Source: Archaeoglobus sp. JdFR-27
Lineage (GTDB): Archaea; Halobacteriota; Archaeoglobi; Archaeoglobales; Archaeoglobaceae
Reading direction: 5' to 3'
Assembly (NCBI GenBank): GCA_002011235.1
Contig: MTMO01000040.1
Coordinates: 62,001 to 126,000, forward strand
DNA: 64,000 nt
Under the pieces are notes generated by a model, which saw nothing but the letters and a program-made list of their open reading frames with translations, was not told the DNA's origin and searched no databases. Position numbers and translations under genes: made by a program. Every line of letters begins with the position of its first letter. Position 1 is the first letter of the stretch. This document shows positions 26,914 through 35,381 of the stretch, piece after piece.

Positions 26914-27834
26914 TTAAGCAAACGCCTTCTCGAAGAAAGGCACAACCTGTTTCTTCCTGCTCATCACTCCTGGGAGCCAGACCGATTTGCCCTCGAGTTT
27001 CTTGCCAAAAGCCTTCTCAACCACTGATACATCATCGGTTACGGAGAGAAGCTCGGTCCCTTCTTGGATTATGTCTGTAAGCATTAGGAAAATGCTGTGG
27101 TAGTCTCCCTCCTCTTTCACCTTTTTCATCTCCTCATAAAGTGGATCCTTAAATTCATCCAGCAGCGAGAGGGAAACGACTTCGATCTGTCCAATTCCAA
27201 CCTTGTTCCCAGACATGTTGAAGTCCTTGAAATCTCGGAAGAGGAGTTCTCTTGGCTCTTTTCCAGCTAGATCTGACTTTTGTTTGAACATCTCCATTCC
27301 AAGTTCCTGCATATCATCTACTCCAGCAATTTTTGCGAGTTCCTCGGCAGCCTTTACATCGGTATCCGTTGTTGTGGCAGATTTCAGAATAACTGTATCG
27401 CTTAAAACGGATGCTAGTAAGATTCCTGCTATGTTCTTTGGTATCTCTACGCCATTCTCTTCGTAAAGCTTTTTGACCACTGTCGCAGTGGAGCCAACGG
27501 GCATGTTGAGGAAGAAGATCGGATTAGGTGTTGTGATATCTCCAATCTTGTGGTGATCTATTATCTCAAGAATTTCCGCTTGGTCGATGTTATCGAGGGT
27601 TTGCCCAACTTCGCTGTGGTCCACGAGGATAACCTTCTTCCCTGCGCCATCCGTGAGGAGCTCGGGTTCTGAAAAACCGAATTTCTCCAGAACGAATTTT
27701 GTTTCTGGATTTAACTCTCCTTGTCTTGCCGGAATAGCTTCAGTCCCAAGCTTTCTCTTAAGTTCGGCATAGGCAATAGCAGAACAGACTGAGTCTGTAT
27801 CCGGACTTTTGTGACCAACAACATAAACCGCCAT
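26914..27834 (-). CDS. ppaC: Manganese-dependent inorganic pyrophosphatase
   Basis: A 306-residue family II pyrophosphatase of the DHH superfamily. It has V-G-H-K-S-P-D-T-D-S-V near the N terminus, I-L-V-D-H-S-E, I-I-D-H-H-K-I-G-D and, in the C-terminal DHHA2 domain, M-S-R-K-K-Q-V-V-P, which contacts pyrophosphate. It hydrolyses PPi from biosynthetic ligases. Monocistronic; a TATA-like box lies near 27856-27865. Confidence 0.96.
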   Translation of the reverse strand: MAVYVVGHKSPDTDSVCSAIAYAELKRKLGTEAIPARQGELNPETKFVLEKFGFSEPELLTDGAGKKVILVDHSEVGQTLDNIDQAEILEIIDHHKIGDITTPNPIFFLNMPVGSTATVVKKLYEENGVEIPKNIAGILLASVLSDTVILKSATTTDTDVKAAEELAKIAGVDDMQELGMEMFKQKSDLAGKEPRELLFRDFKDFNMSGNKVGIGQIEVVSLSLLDEFKDPLYEEMKKVKEEGDYHSIFLMLTDIIQEGTELLSVTDDVSVVEKAFGKKLEGKSVWLPGVMSRKKQVVPFFEKAFA

Positions 27835-27960
27835 GAGGAAAACTTCAAAAACTAACTAATAACTTTTTCTGTTTTTAACTCAAGTTTTCCCGTCAAAATT
27901 CCATGTTACGAATCTATAGAATATAAATAACGGTAAATTGACTTCACGTTCAATTAAAAA

Positions 27961-28632
27961 TCAGTAAAGCACCTTCCATCTTGTGAAAATCCCATCTCCT
28001 AATCTTTGAAAATTCAAAAGCTCCAGTTTAATAGGCGGCTCAAAAGAGCTCCCGTCAACGATGGTTGGAGAACTTTCCCCTCCGATCACGATATTTCCGT
28101 AATAAATGTTCAGCTCATCAATTAGCTTTTCTCTCAGCATTGAATTTATGAGAGCCCCTCCACCTTCAACCATGAGTCTTTCGATCCCAATGTCGTATAG
28201 AAAACGGCTTAATTGCTTTAAATCAACTTTTTGACTTCCAAATATTTCGACTCTGGCTTTCTTAGATAATTCTAATTTTCTTTTATCATCTGCAAGTTCT
28301 GTTGTAGCTAGCAGAGTTTCTGCCTCGTTATCCAAAATATTTGAATTTGCAGGGATTCTCAATCTGCTATCGACAACGATCCTTAAAGGATTCGATGTTT
28401 TGCCGTTTCTAATTCTTTCAATCCTTAAAGCTTCGCTTTTTATGGTAAGAGAAGGGTTGTCAGAAATGACTGTTCCGATTCCAACCATTATTGCATCGGC
28501 AAATGCCCTTAACCTATCAACCCTCAAGAAATCCTCCTTACTTGAGATTTTTATTTGTTTTCTGCTTTCATTACTTATCTTACCATCGACACTTGCGGCA
28601 ACGTTTACAAAGGTGAAAGGCCTGGATAACAT
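27961..28632 (-). CDS. 2,5-diamino-6-ribosylamino-pyrimidinone 5'-phosphate reductase (RibD C-terminal family)
   Basis: A 223-residue stand-alone RibD_C reductase for riboflavin and deazaflavin precursors. Landmarks are F-T-F-V-N-V-A-A-S-V-D-G-K-I, A-D-A-I-M-V-G-I-G-T-V, D-N-P-S-L-T, V-V-D-S-R-L-R-I-P and V-E-G-G-G-A-L-I. It should use NAD(P)H. It lies 11 bp downstream of the CinA-like gene in the same operon. Confidence 0.92.
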   Translation of the reverse strand: MLSRPFTFVNVAASVDGKISNESRKQIKISSKEDFLRVDRLRAFADAIMVGIGTVISDNPSLTIKSEALRIERIRNGKTSNPLRIVVDSRLRIPANSNILDNEAETLLATTELADDKRKLELSKKARVEIFGSQKVDLKQLSRFLYDIGIERLMVEGGGALINSMLREKLIDELNIYYGNIVIGGESSPTIVDGSSFEPPIKLELLNFQRLGDGIFTRWKVLY

Positions 28633-28643
28633 GGAAAAACACC

Positions 28644-29330
28644 CTAATTAATTCCTAAAAGTTTCTCAAACTCTCTCTTAGCATTTTTGACCCTTTCTCT
28701 ATCTTTCCCTGAAAACTTTATTATAACATAGCCAGTTTTTGGATAAGAGCCAATGTCAATGTCTCTGAACTCCTCTACAACTTTGTTCAGTTCTTTAAGA
28801 ATTCTCTCTTCGTGCCCCTCTACCTTGAGACTCTCTTCGAAGTAGTGTTCTTTTGAGAATTTCTTAAGTATTTTTTCGAACGTATCCTCCATCTCTATCG
28901 GCACTCCGGGCATAACGGCTACGTTGTTAACGATGAAGGCAGGAGCAGCCCCCCTGTCGTTGGGAATCACCTCTGCGCCTTTGGGAAGGGAGGCAACTTT
29001 TCTGATAGCCTCTTCGTTATTCGTAATCTTCCTGAGCATGGAAGCGGCAACTTCGTTAACCTTAAGATCGAGGTTGAATGCTTTAGCAACCCCTTCAGCT
29101 GTTAAATCATCGTGTGTCGCTCCTAAGCCACCGGTTACGAGAACGAAGTCCGCTTTTTTACTCGCCTTAGAAACCTCTTCTGCGATCTCTTCAACATCAT
29201 CCGGAACAACGATGATCCTTTTAATTCTGTGTCCCATATGAACGAGTCTCTTAGCCATGTATGCTGCGTTCGAATTTGTGATGTCTCCGCTCAGGAGTTC
29301 GTTGCCCACTGACACGATTATAAAATCCAT
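28644..29330 (-). CDS. CinA/MoaB-type molybdopterin-binding domain protein
   Basis: A protein of about 228 residues with the MoCF-biosynthesis fold at the N terminus: V-G-N-E-L-L-S-G-D-I-T-N-S-N, then V-T-G-G-L-G-A-T-H-D-D-L-T and M-P-G-V-P-I-E-M. This arrangement is the CinA N-terminal domain without the C-terminal deamidase. CinA-type proteins act as ADP-ribose pyrophosphatases or in nucleotide repair, so the exact role is open. The ATG at 29330 is preferred to 29375 on family N terminus and TATA spacing. Confidence 0.85.
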   Translation of the reverse strand: MDFIIVSVGNELLSGDITNSNAAYMAKRLVHMGHRIKRIIVVPDDVEEIAEEVSKASKKADFVLVTGGLGATHDDLTAEGVAKAFNLDLKVNEVAASMLRKITNNEEAIRKVASLPKGAEVIPNDRGAAPAFIVNNVAVMPGVPIEMEDTFEKILKKFSKEHYFEESLKVEGHEERILKELNKVVEEFRDIDIGSYPKTGYVIIKFSGKDRERVKNAKREFEKLLGIN

Positions 29331-29454
29331 AGGAAAAATAGTTTGAAGAGAAGAAAAAATTTGCGAATCAAGCATTTGTTCTTGGAAAATAGGTTGGAAG
29401 ATCAGGTTGGAGAGTCAGGCAAAAGCCATTCAGATGGAAAAATTTAAATTGGCT

Positions 29455-29467
29455 CACGCATAGCGTG
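29455..29467. promoter_or_regulatory. Inverted repeat CACGC-ATA-GCGTG between TATA box and aIF5A start
   Basis: Perfect 5-bp arms around a 3-bp centre lie 6-18 bp after a TATA-like AAAAATTTAAATT (about 29438-29450), so they overlap the expected transcription start. A strong GGAGGAGGA ribosome binding site follows. It could be an operator or a small 5' hairpin. Confidence 0.5.
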
Positions 29468-29486
29468 GGAAGGAGGAGGATCATTT

Positions 29487-29870
29487 ATGAAGACTCAGGC
29501 AGAAGTAAGGCAGCTTAAAGAGGGAGGATACGTTGTTATAGATGATGAGCCATGCGAGATCGTGAGCATGTCAGTAAGCAAACCCGGAAAGCACGGCGCA
29601 GCAAAAGCAAGAATAGATGCAATAGGTATTTTTGATAAACAGAAGCGGAGCATTGTTCAGCCCGTAACGGCGAAGATCTACATTCCGATTGTGGAGAGGA
29701 AAAGGGCACAGGTTATAAGCGTTGTTAATAAGGTGGCCCAGCTGATGGATCTAGAAACATATGAAACCTTCGAACTATCAGTTCCAGATGAGCTTGCGGA
29801 TTCGGTAACACCAGGAAATGAGATTGTTTACATCGAATCCATGGGAAAGAAGAAAATTGCGGAAAAGTAG
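29487..29870 (+). CDS. eif5A: Translation factor aIF5A
   Basis: A 127-residue aIF5A with the hypusination loop [10 protein letters not shown] (lysine 36 modified), an N-terminal SH3-like and a C-terminal OB domain. It relieves ribosome stalling. GGAGGAGGA lies 8 bp before the ATG. The agmatinase gene follows after 37 bp; hypusine needs a polyamine donor, so the pairing makes metabolic sense. Confidence 0.97.
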   Translation: MKTQAEVRQLKEGGYVVIDDEPCEIVSMSVSKPGKHGAAKARIDAIGIFDKQKRSIVQPVTAKIYIPIVERKRAQVISVVNKVAQLMDLETYETFELSVPDELADSVTPGNEIVYIESMGKKKIAEK

Positions 29871-29907
29871 TTGCAAAAAGTAAGTATTAAAAAGTATTAG
29901 AAGTATT

Positions 29908-30750
29908 ATGCATATTGATTCCTATTTCTCCCTTTCCAATTCAACTCTCGAGAATGCTGAATACGTAATCTTTGGCATCCCCTATGATGCAACGCAGTCT
30001 TTCAAATCTGGCTCGAGATTTGCTCCCAATGCAATAAGAGAGGCTAGCTGGAACCTTGAGAGTTACTCTATGTATTTTGATCTCGATCTAGGTTTTCCAA
30101 AAATTTACGATGCTGGGAATATCAATGTAGATGGAGGTTTCAATCAGATTCTCCAAAGAACCTCAGATTTCCTATCAAAAACCAAAGCATTTCCCATTGC
30201 AATGGGGGGAGAGCACACCATCAGCTATGCTTGTGTAAGGGATTTGAGAGACATATGTTATCTCACTTTCGACGCCCATCTCGACCTCAGGGAGGAATTT
30301 GATGGAGGCGAATTCAACCATGCATGTATCGTTAGAAGGATATATGAGAAATACGAAAGGGGAGAGATAGATAGAATCGTTCAGATAGGTGTAAGATCTG
30401 GGACAGCTGAGGAAAGGGATTTTGCCAGAAAAAAGGGGATAGAGGTTTACTATGCCTGGGATATTCTTGAAGGAGACATAGATTGGATTTTAAGAAGACT
30501 TGATAATTACGATAGAATCTACCTTTCCCTCGATATGGACGTTTTCGATCCAGCCTTTGCTCCGGGGGTTTCTACTCCAGAACCTTTTGGACTCAATCCG
30601 ATTCATTTTCTGAAACTTATTGATGAGCTATCTGACAGAATAGTTGGTTTTGATGTTGTTGAGGTTATCCCGGATAACAATAAGATAACGCAGACGCTCG
30701 CAGCTAAACTTATCGCTGAGGTTATTTCAGCCATTGCTTCAAGTATTTAA
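29908..30750 (+). CDS. speB: Agmatinase-family ureohydrolase
   Basis: A 280-residue arginase-superfamily enzyme with all manganese ligand motifs: M-G-G-E-H-T, F-D-A-H-L-D and S-L-D-M-D-V-F-D-P, plus A-P-G-V-S-T-P-E-P. Agmatinase makes putrescine and urea from agmatine; in archaea a related activity may act on N1-aminopropylagmatine. The second motif has H-L-D-L where many enzymes read H-x-D-x, so metal binding is kept. It follows aIF5A in the same operon. Confidence 0.93.
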   Translation: MHIDSYFSLSNSTLENAEYVIFGIPYDATQSFKSGSRFAPNAIREASWNLESYSMYFDLDLGFPKIYDAGNINVDGGFNQILQRTSDFLSKTKAFPIAMGGEHTISYACVRDLRDICYLTFDAHLDLREEFDGGEFNHACIVRRIYEKYERGEIDRIVQIGVRSGTAEERDFARKKGIEVYYAWDILEGDIDWILRRLDNYDRIYLSLDMDVFDPAFAPGVSTPEPFGLNPIHFLKLIDELSDRIVGFDVVEVIPDNNKITQTLAAKLIAEVISAIASSI

Positions 30751-30929
30751 GTTTTTGATTGGGCTTTGTTACTGGTTTTCTGGTTTTCTGGTTTTTCATA
30801 CTCATTCGTTATCTAATTCTCGTCCCAAGTTTGTTTTAAAAGTTCGGAATTTTAGCTTAATTTTCTCTATTTAGAACTTAATAGTAAATTATTTATACAA
30901 TAAAGTATAGTGATCAAAAGGTGATGGGA

Positions 30930-31430
30930 ATGACATCGGAAAAAAATCTCGAAAATGCGTTCGCAGGAGAAAGCCAGGCAAACAGGAGGTATCTCGCTTT
31001 TGCCAAGAAAGCTGAAGAAGAGGGCTTTAGGAATGTCGCAAGGTTGTTCAGAACTGCAGCTGAATCTGAGACGATTCATGCGATGAACCATCTCAAAGCT
31101 ATGGGTGGTATTAAATCAACTCTTGAGAATCTGAAAGCTGCTGTTAAAGGGGAAACCTATGAGAAGTTAGAGATGTATCCTGAGTTTATTGAGGAAGCGG
31201 AAAAAGAAGGTAACAAGAATGCAGAAAGAACGTTCAAGTGGGCGATAGAGGCTGAAAAAGTTCACGCTGATCTTTATTCAAAAGCAGTTGAGGCTGTTGA
31301 GAAGGGCAAAGACGTTGAGCTAAAAGACCTCTACATCTGCCAAGTTTGCGGATATACAGTTGAAGGGGAAATCCCAGATAAATGCCCGGTTTGTGGGGCA
31401 AACAGAGAGAAGTTCAAAAAGACAGAGTAA
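30930..31430 (+). CDS. rbr: Rubrerythrin
   Basis: A 166-residue rubrerythrin, a peroxide-reducing di-iron protein. The ferritin-like domain has A-F-A-G-E-S-Q-A-N-R-R-Y and A-E-S-E-T-I-H-A, then A-I-E-A-E-K-V-H; the C-terminal rubredoxin domain has C-Q-V-C-G-Y and C-P-V-C-G-A. The start at 30930 is chosen because AAAAGGTGA lies 6 bp upstream; GTG 30921 and ATG 30924 overlap that site. A strong TATA box (TTATTTATAC) lies near 30889-30898. Confidence 0.96.
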   Translation: MTSEKNLENAFAGESQANRRYLAFAKKAEEEGFRNVARLFRTAAESETIHAMNHLKAMGGIKSTLENLKAAVKGETYEKLEMYPEFIEEAEKEGNKNAERTFKWAIEAEKVHADLYSKAVEAVEKGKDVELKDLYICQVCGYTVEGEIPDKCPVCGANREKFKKTE

Positions 31431-31510
31431 TAAATAACATTTTATTTACAGGATTATTTTATTTTTTAATTTGAATTTAAAAAAATAAAAAATTATTGAA
31501 GTTCTTTTTC

Positions 31511-32848
31511 TTAGAGAACGTTCTTTTTCTTCAACTCCTCTATCTTCTCTTTTGTCAACCCGACGAGATCTGTGTATATAATCTCGTTATCTGCTCCAAC
31601 TGGTCGACAAATCCATTTTATTCTGCCTGGTGTCTTCTCAAATTTAGCCGTTATTCCTTGGACGCTCAGTTCTCCATAATTCGGATCGTTCACTTTTCTT
31701 AGGCCTCCTCTAAGCCACCAATTTTCCTCTTTGAAACTTTCTATCGGTTTTAGAACCTCTCCAGCAACACAAGTTCCGTCTCCGGTGTAATCAAGTGTTG
31801 CCTGGATTATTTCTTTTACTGTTCTCTGAGTACTCCACTTTTCGATTTCTGCTAAACATTCCGGCCAGGTAGAGGGTGTCAGTCTCTCCTTGATCGATGG
31901 GTATTTCTCCCTCAGGTCTGGGCGATTGATTATGGAGGTTAGAGCGTAGAAATTGATGTCACTGAACCCTGCCATGAAAGCCATTCCATCTTTGGCCCTT
32001 ATCAAGGTGTAAACGAAAACTGCTGGATCGAAATTCGCGATTCTGCCCACAACCCTCTTTTTCGTGTGGTAATACTGGATGTAGTAGTTGTTCGTCTTTG
32101 CCTGAGCTTCTGCTGGCACCACGTCGATGAACTGGCCTTTTCCGGTTTTGTTTCTGTAGAACAGTGCTGTCATTATACCAAAGGCGGCGAAACCACCGCC
32201 AACGTACCATCCCATCCACGGTCCAAGTTTCGTTGGAACCCTTGTATGCTCAGGATATTCCTCGTATTCTTCTGGAATTCCCGTTGTCCAGGTCATACCA
32301 CTCATGGCTTGATGTATAACATCGTAGTCTGGTTTCTTGGATTTTGCTTTCGGACCGAAATGTCCATAGGGTGAGATCGCACAGTAAATCAGGCCAGGAT
32401 TGATTTTGCTGAGCTGTCTGTATCCTATACCCAAGGAATCAAGATAGCCAGGCTTGAATGTTTCAATTAAAACATCCACCTTGGGTATGAAGGATCTGAG
32501 AATATCTCTACCCTCTTCCGTTTCTAGGTTTAGGGTTATGTGGTATTTGTTTCTCCCTTCAACGATGTAAGCCAAACCTGTATCCTTTATCTTTAATCCG
32601 AAGGGAGTCATTTTCCTGGCTATATCTCCCTCAGGCGGTTCAACTCTTATGACTTTTGCTCCATACTCGGCCAAGAGAGATGAGCAGTAAAGGCCCGCAA
32701 AGCTACCATAACTCAAATCCAGAACAACGATATCATCAAGGGCTTCAGGCTTTTCCGCAGCCTTAAACGGATCACAATTCTCCTTAGCCCAATCGTTCCA
32801 TGGGATTTCTTCATAGCTGATTGGGGTTGATTCTTCAAGTTCACTCAT
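31511..32848 (-). CDS. Class III (CaiB/BaiF) CoA-transferase, second subunit
   Basis: A 445-residue family III CoA-transferase that moves CoA between carboxylic acids through an aspartyl intermediate. Family blocks are V-V-L-D-L-S-Y-G-S-F-A-G, A-K-V-I-R-V-E-P-P, D-V-L-I-E-T-F-K-P-G and the catalytic aspartate in P-D-Y-D-V-I-H-Q-A-M. It begins 9 bp after the related upstream gene; tandem non-identical subunits recall BbsE/BbsF succinyl-CoA:benzylsuccinate transferases. The substrate is not determined by sequence. Confidence 0.9.
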   Translation of the reverse strand: MSELEESTPISYEEIPWNDWAKENCDPFKAAEKPEALDDIVVLDLSYGSFAGLYCSSLLAEYGAKVIRVEPPEGDIARKMTPFGLKIKDTGLAYIVEGRNKYHITLNLETEEGRDILRSFIPKVDVLIETFKPGYLDSLGIGYRQLSKINPGLIYCAISPYGHFGPKAKSKKPDYDVIHQAMSGMTWTTGIPEEYEEYPEHTRVPTKLGPWMGWYVGGGFAAFGIMTALFYRNKTGKGQFIDVVPAEAQAKTNNYYIQYYHTKKRVVGRIANFDPAVFVYTLIRAKDGMAFMAGFSDINFYALTSIINRPDLREKYPSIKERLTPSTWPECLAEIEKWSTQRTVKEIIQATLDYTGDGTCVAGEVLKPIESFKEENWWLRGGLRKVNDPNYGELSVQGITAKFEKTPGRIKWICRPVGADNEIIYTDLVGLTKEKIEELKKKNVL

Positions 32849-32857
32849 AAGATCACC

Positions 32858-34213
32858 TCACGGATAGAACAATCCTGATTTCTCGTCCCAATCGGAAGGC
32901 GGGCAGGAGAAGAACACGTTTGGATCCCACTTTCCGATTACGCCCTTCTTGTAAAGCTCATCAATCTCTTCCTTCGTGAGTCCAAGCAATCTGATGAATA
33001 TGTGTTCATTATCGATTCCTGTCGGTCTGGCGGTCCATTTGACCCTTCCGGGTGTTTCGCTAAGCTTAGGTGTAGGAGCAACCTCAGCGAGGGAACCGAA
33101 GATTGGATCATCGTAAATCCAGATAGCTTTTCTCGCTCTCCAGTGTTCATCATTGTACTGATCTTCAGAGCTATAAACCTTGTTGGAGGCAAATCCAAAC
33201 TTCTCTCCGAGATCTTCCAACTCCTTTACAGTTTTCTCTCTTGCCCACTCATGGAGGGCTGAATAGATTACATCTTGATTCTCCTCTTTCAACCTCTCAT
33301 CGATATCTGCATACTTCTCAAAGAGATCGAGCCTGTTCATAGCTTCGCACAATCCTCTGAATTCATCCTCTTTAAAAGCAGCAATCGCAACGAATCCATC
33401 CTTACATTTTACTATGTCTGAAGGGACGATTGCAACATCTTTGTTGCCGTACCTCTCTCTGTTTTTACCTGTCAATCCAATGTATATCCATGTCCAATCC
33501 ATGTTTCTCATCAAATTCTCCGCTTGAGGATGATCGATATACTGTCCCTGGCCTGTTTTATCCCGCCAATAGAGGGCAACCATGACACAAAATGCCCCCA
33601 TCATAGCTCCGTAGTAGTCGCCAATCCATGCACCGGCCTTCAAAGGAATCGCATCTGGGAATCCTGTGGATTCAATCAGGCTTGAGGTTGCTTGGGCAAC
33701 GGCATCATAACTCGGCCTGAAGGTGAATGGCCCCCACTGCCCGAAGCCTGACATGCTTATATAAACTAATCTTGGATTGATTTTGCTAAGCTGTCTGTAT
33801 CCAACTCCCCACCTGTCTGTTGTTCCTGGTCTGTAATTCTCTACAACAACATCACTTCTTTTCGCAAGCTTGTATATTAGTTCTTTTCCCTCAGGAGTCC
33901 TCATGTCTATTGCGATGTGATATTTGCTGTTGTTCGTGGCCTCGAATCCAGCAGCCAGATTTCGGTGAAAATCAGCAAAGGGAGCAAGGGGTCGCATCGT
34001 GTCTCCTCTGCCTGGCATCTCAACGTGAATCACTTCTGCCCCGAATTCTGCTAAATAGGTTGCAACCATTGGCCCAAAAATCAGAGTTCCAATGTCGAGC
34101 ACTCTAATCCCTTTTAGTGGCTCGGGTTTTTCGAAGATCTCATCAGGATTCATTATTTCTCTAATGTATTCTGTATAGGGCAAACTCTCCAGATCTTTCT
34201 CAACTCCACTCAT
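32858..34213 (-). CDS. Class III (CaiB/BaiF) CoA-transferase, first subunit
   Basis: A 451-residue relative of the downstream gene. Blocks are V-L-D-I-G-T-L-I-F-G-P, A-E-V-I-H-V-E-M-P, D-V-V-V-E-N-Y-R-P-G and the probable catalytic aspartate in P-S-Y-D-A-V-A-Q-A-T. Both proteins share the string V-G-Y-R-Q-L-S-K-I-N-P. A C-terminal extension (S-C-P-P-S-D-W-D) is absent from the partner. Together they probably form a heteromeric enzyme for a bulky acid. An acyl-CoA ligase on the same strand lies 1.2 kb upstream. Confidence 0.9.
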   Translation of the reverse strand: MSGVEKDLESLPYTEYIREIMNPDEIFEKPEPLKGIRVLDIGTLIFGPMVATYLAEFGAEVIHVEMPGRGDTMRPLAPFADFHRNLAAGFEATNNSKYHIAIDMRTPEGKELIYKLAKRSDVVVENYRPGTTDRWGVGYRQLSKINPRLVYISMSGFGQWGPFTFRPSYDAVAQATSSLIESTGFPDAIPLKAGAWIGDYYGAMMGAFCVMVALYWRDKTGQGQYIDHPQAENLMRNMDWTWIYIGLTGKNRERYGNKDVAIVPSDIVKCKDGFVAIAAFKEDEFRGLCEAMNRLDLFEKYADIDERLKEENQDVIYSALHEWAREKTVKELEDLGEKFGFASNKVYSSEDQYNDEHWRARKAIWIYDDPIFGSLAEVAPTPKLSETPGRVKWTARPTGIDNEHIFIRLLGLTKEEIDELYKKGVIGKWDPNVFFSCPPSDWDEKSGLFYP

Positions 34214-34419
34214 TCAACCACCGTTCTTAATTATTTTTCACTACCTTTATCCAAAACTAATTTAAATTTTTTTCTATTTGAGCCAGAGTCATTTTTTATC
34301 AATTATTTTTCAAAAATTACAATGAAGACCAAATAATTCTAATTTAGAAGGCCGTAAAGAGCTTACAGAGGAAATGGATGATGCATAAGGTTAAATATTC
34401 ATCTTGTTATTGATGAGCT

Positions 34420-35304
34420 ATGGAAAAAATTACAACCGAAAAAAATAGAAGTTTAACCGGTGTGTTTTACCATCCCAGCTTTAGCAGGAGGAGCTACCTC
34501 ACCATTGGTACTCGGTTGAAAGAGTTTCCTGAAGCTTTTAAACCGCTGAGAGAAAAGTTTTCCAACATCGTCATTTTCGAGTCAAAGCCCATCAGTGAAG
34601 AACTTATTTTGAGGGTTCATTCTCCAGAATTGCTGGAGGGAGTTAGGAAAGACAACCTCTGTTCAACAGCTTGGCATTCTGCCGGAGGTGTGGTTGAAGC
34701 AACAGAAAAGGTTTACAGTGGAGATATCAGAAATGCATTCTGTTTTATCGGTGCTGGAGGTCATCACGCAGGAAAGAGAAATTTTTGGGGTTTCTGCTGT
34801 TTCAATGATGTGGTTCTTGCAATTCGAAATCTTAGGGATAAATACGGAAGTGCAAAGATTGCGATAATAGACACCGACGCCCACCACGGGGATGGTACAA
34901 GGGAGCTCATTCGAGACAGCTCAGACGTTTTGCATTACTGCATCTGTTCGAATGATTACTCTTCGGAAGATGGGTTGAAGATCGATGTAAGCTACTTCGA
35001 CAAAACTCCCGATGGATATCTCGAGCTTGTTAGAAATTTTGCCGAATATGTTAGATCCTTTGAACCCTATCTGATCTTCTGGTATTTTGGGCATGATACA
35101 CATGAGGGAGACTATGGCGACATTGGACTAACCGTAAGGGATTATCTAAAAATGGCAGAAATCCTCATTGCATTAGCTGAAGAGATTTGCAATGGGAGGA
35201 TAGTTGTGGTTTTGGGAGGCGGAAGCTCACCAAGAATCGCAACGGAATCATCTCTTGCCATAATTGAAAAGCTCGCCAGTACAAGCGGGAGAGTTCAGGG
35301 TTAA
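34420..35304 (+). CDS. Histone deacetylase/acetoin-utilisation fold protein
   Basis: A 294-residue protein of the arginase/deacetylase fold with G-A-G-G-H-H-A-G (catalytic His pair), D-T-D-A-H-H-G-D-G-T (zinc ligands) and G-G-G-S-S-P near the end. Zinc-dependent deacylation of acetyl-lysine or of acetylated polyamines is the known range. The typical third aspartate region reads W-Y-F-G-H-D-T-H. A TATA-like GGTTAAATATT (34389-34399) lies about 26 bp before the ATG, suggesting a leaderless mRNA. It is divergent from the CoA-transferases. Confidence 0.87.
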   Translation: MEKITTEKNRSLTGVFYHPSFSRRSYLTIGTRLKEFPEAFKPLREKFSNIVIFESKPISEELILRVHSPELLEGVRKDNLCSTAWHSAGGVVEATEKVYSGDIRNAFCFIGAGGHHAGKRNFWGFCCFNDVVLAIRNLRDKYGSAKIAIIDTDAHHGDGTRELIRDSSDVLHYCICSNDYSSEDGLKIDVSYFDKTPDGYLELVRNFAEYVRSFEPYLIFWYFGHDTHEGDYGDIGLTVRDYLKMAEILIALAEEICNGRIVVVLGGGSSPRIATESSLAIIEKLASTSGRVQG

Positions 35305-35381
35305 ATCCAGATCATTTGAATCATCTAAATTAAAAATAAATTTATAGAAATTTAGAAATTAAAATTTTAGTAAATTGCTAT

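Noticed and set aside
34375-34420. C/D box guide RNA candidate (GATGATG and TTGATGAG)
   Set aside because: C-like boxes occur but no CTGA D boxes at suitable spacing; a TATA box for the deacetylase-like gene explains the sequence.
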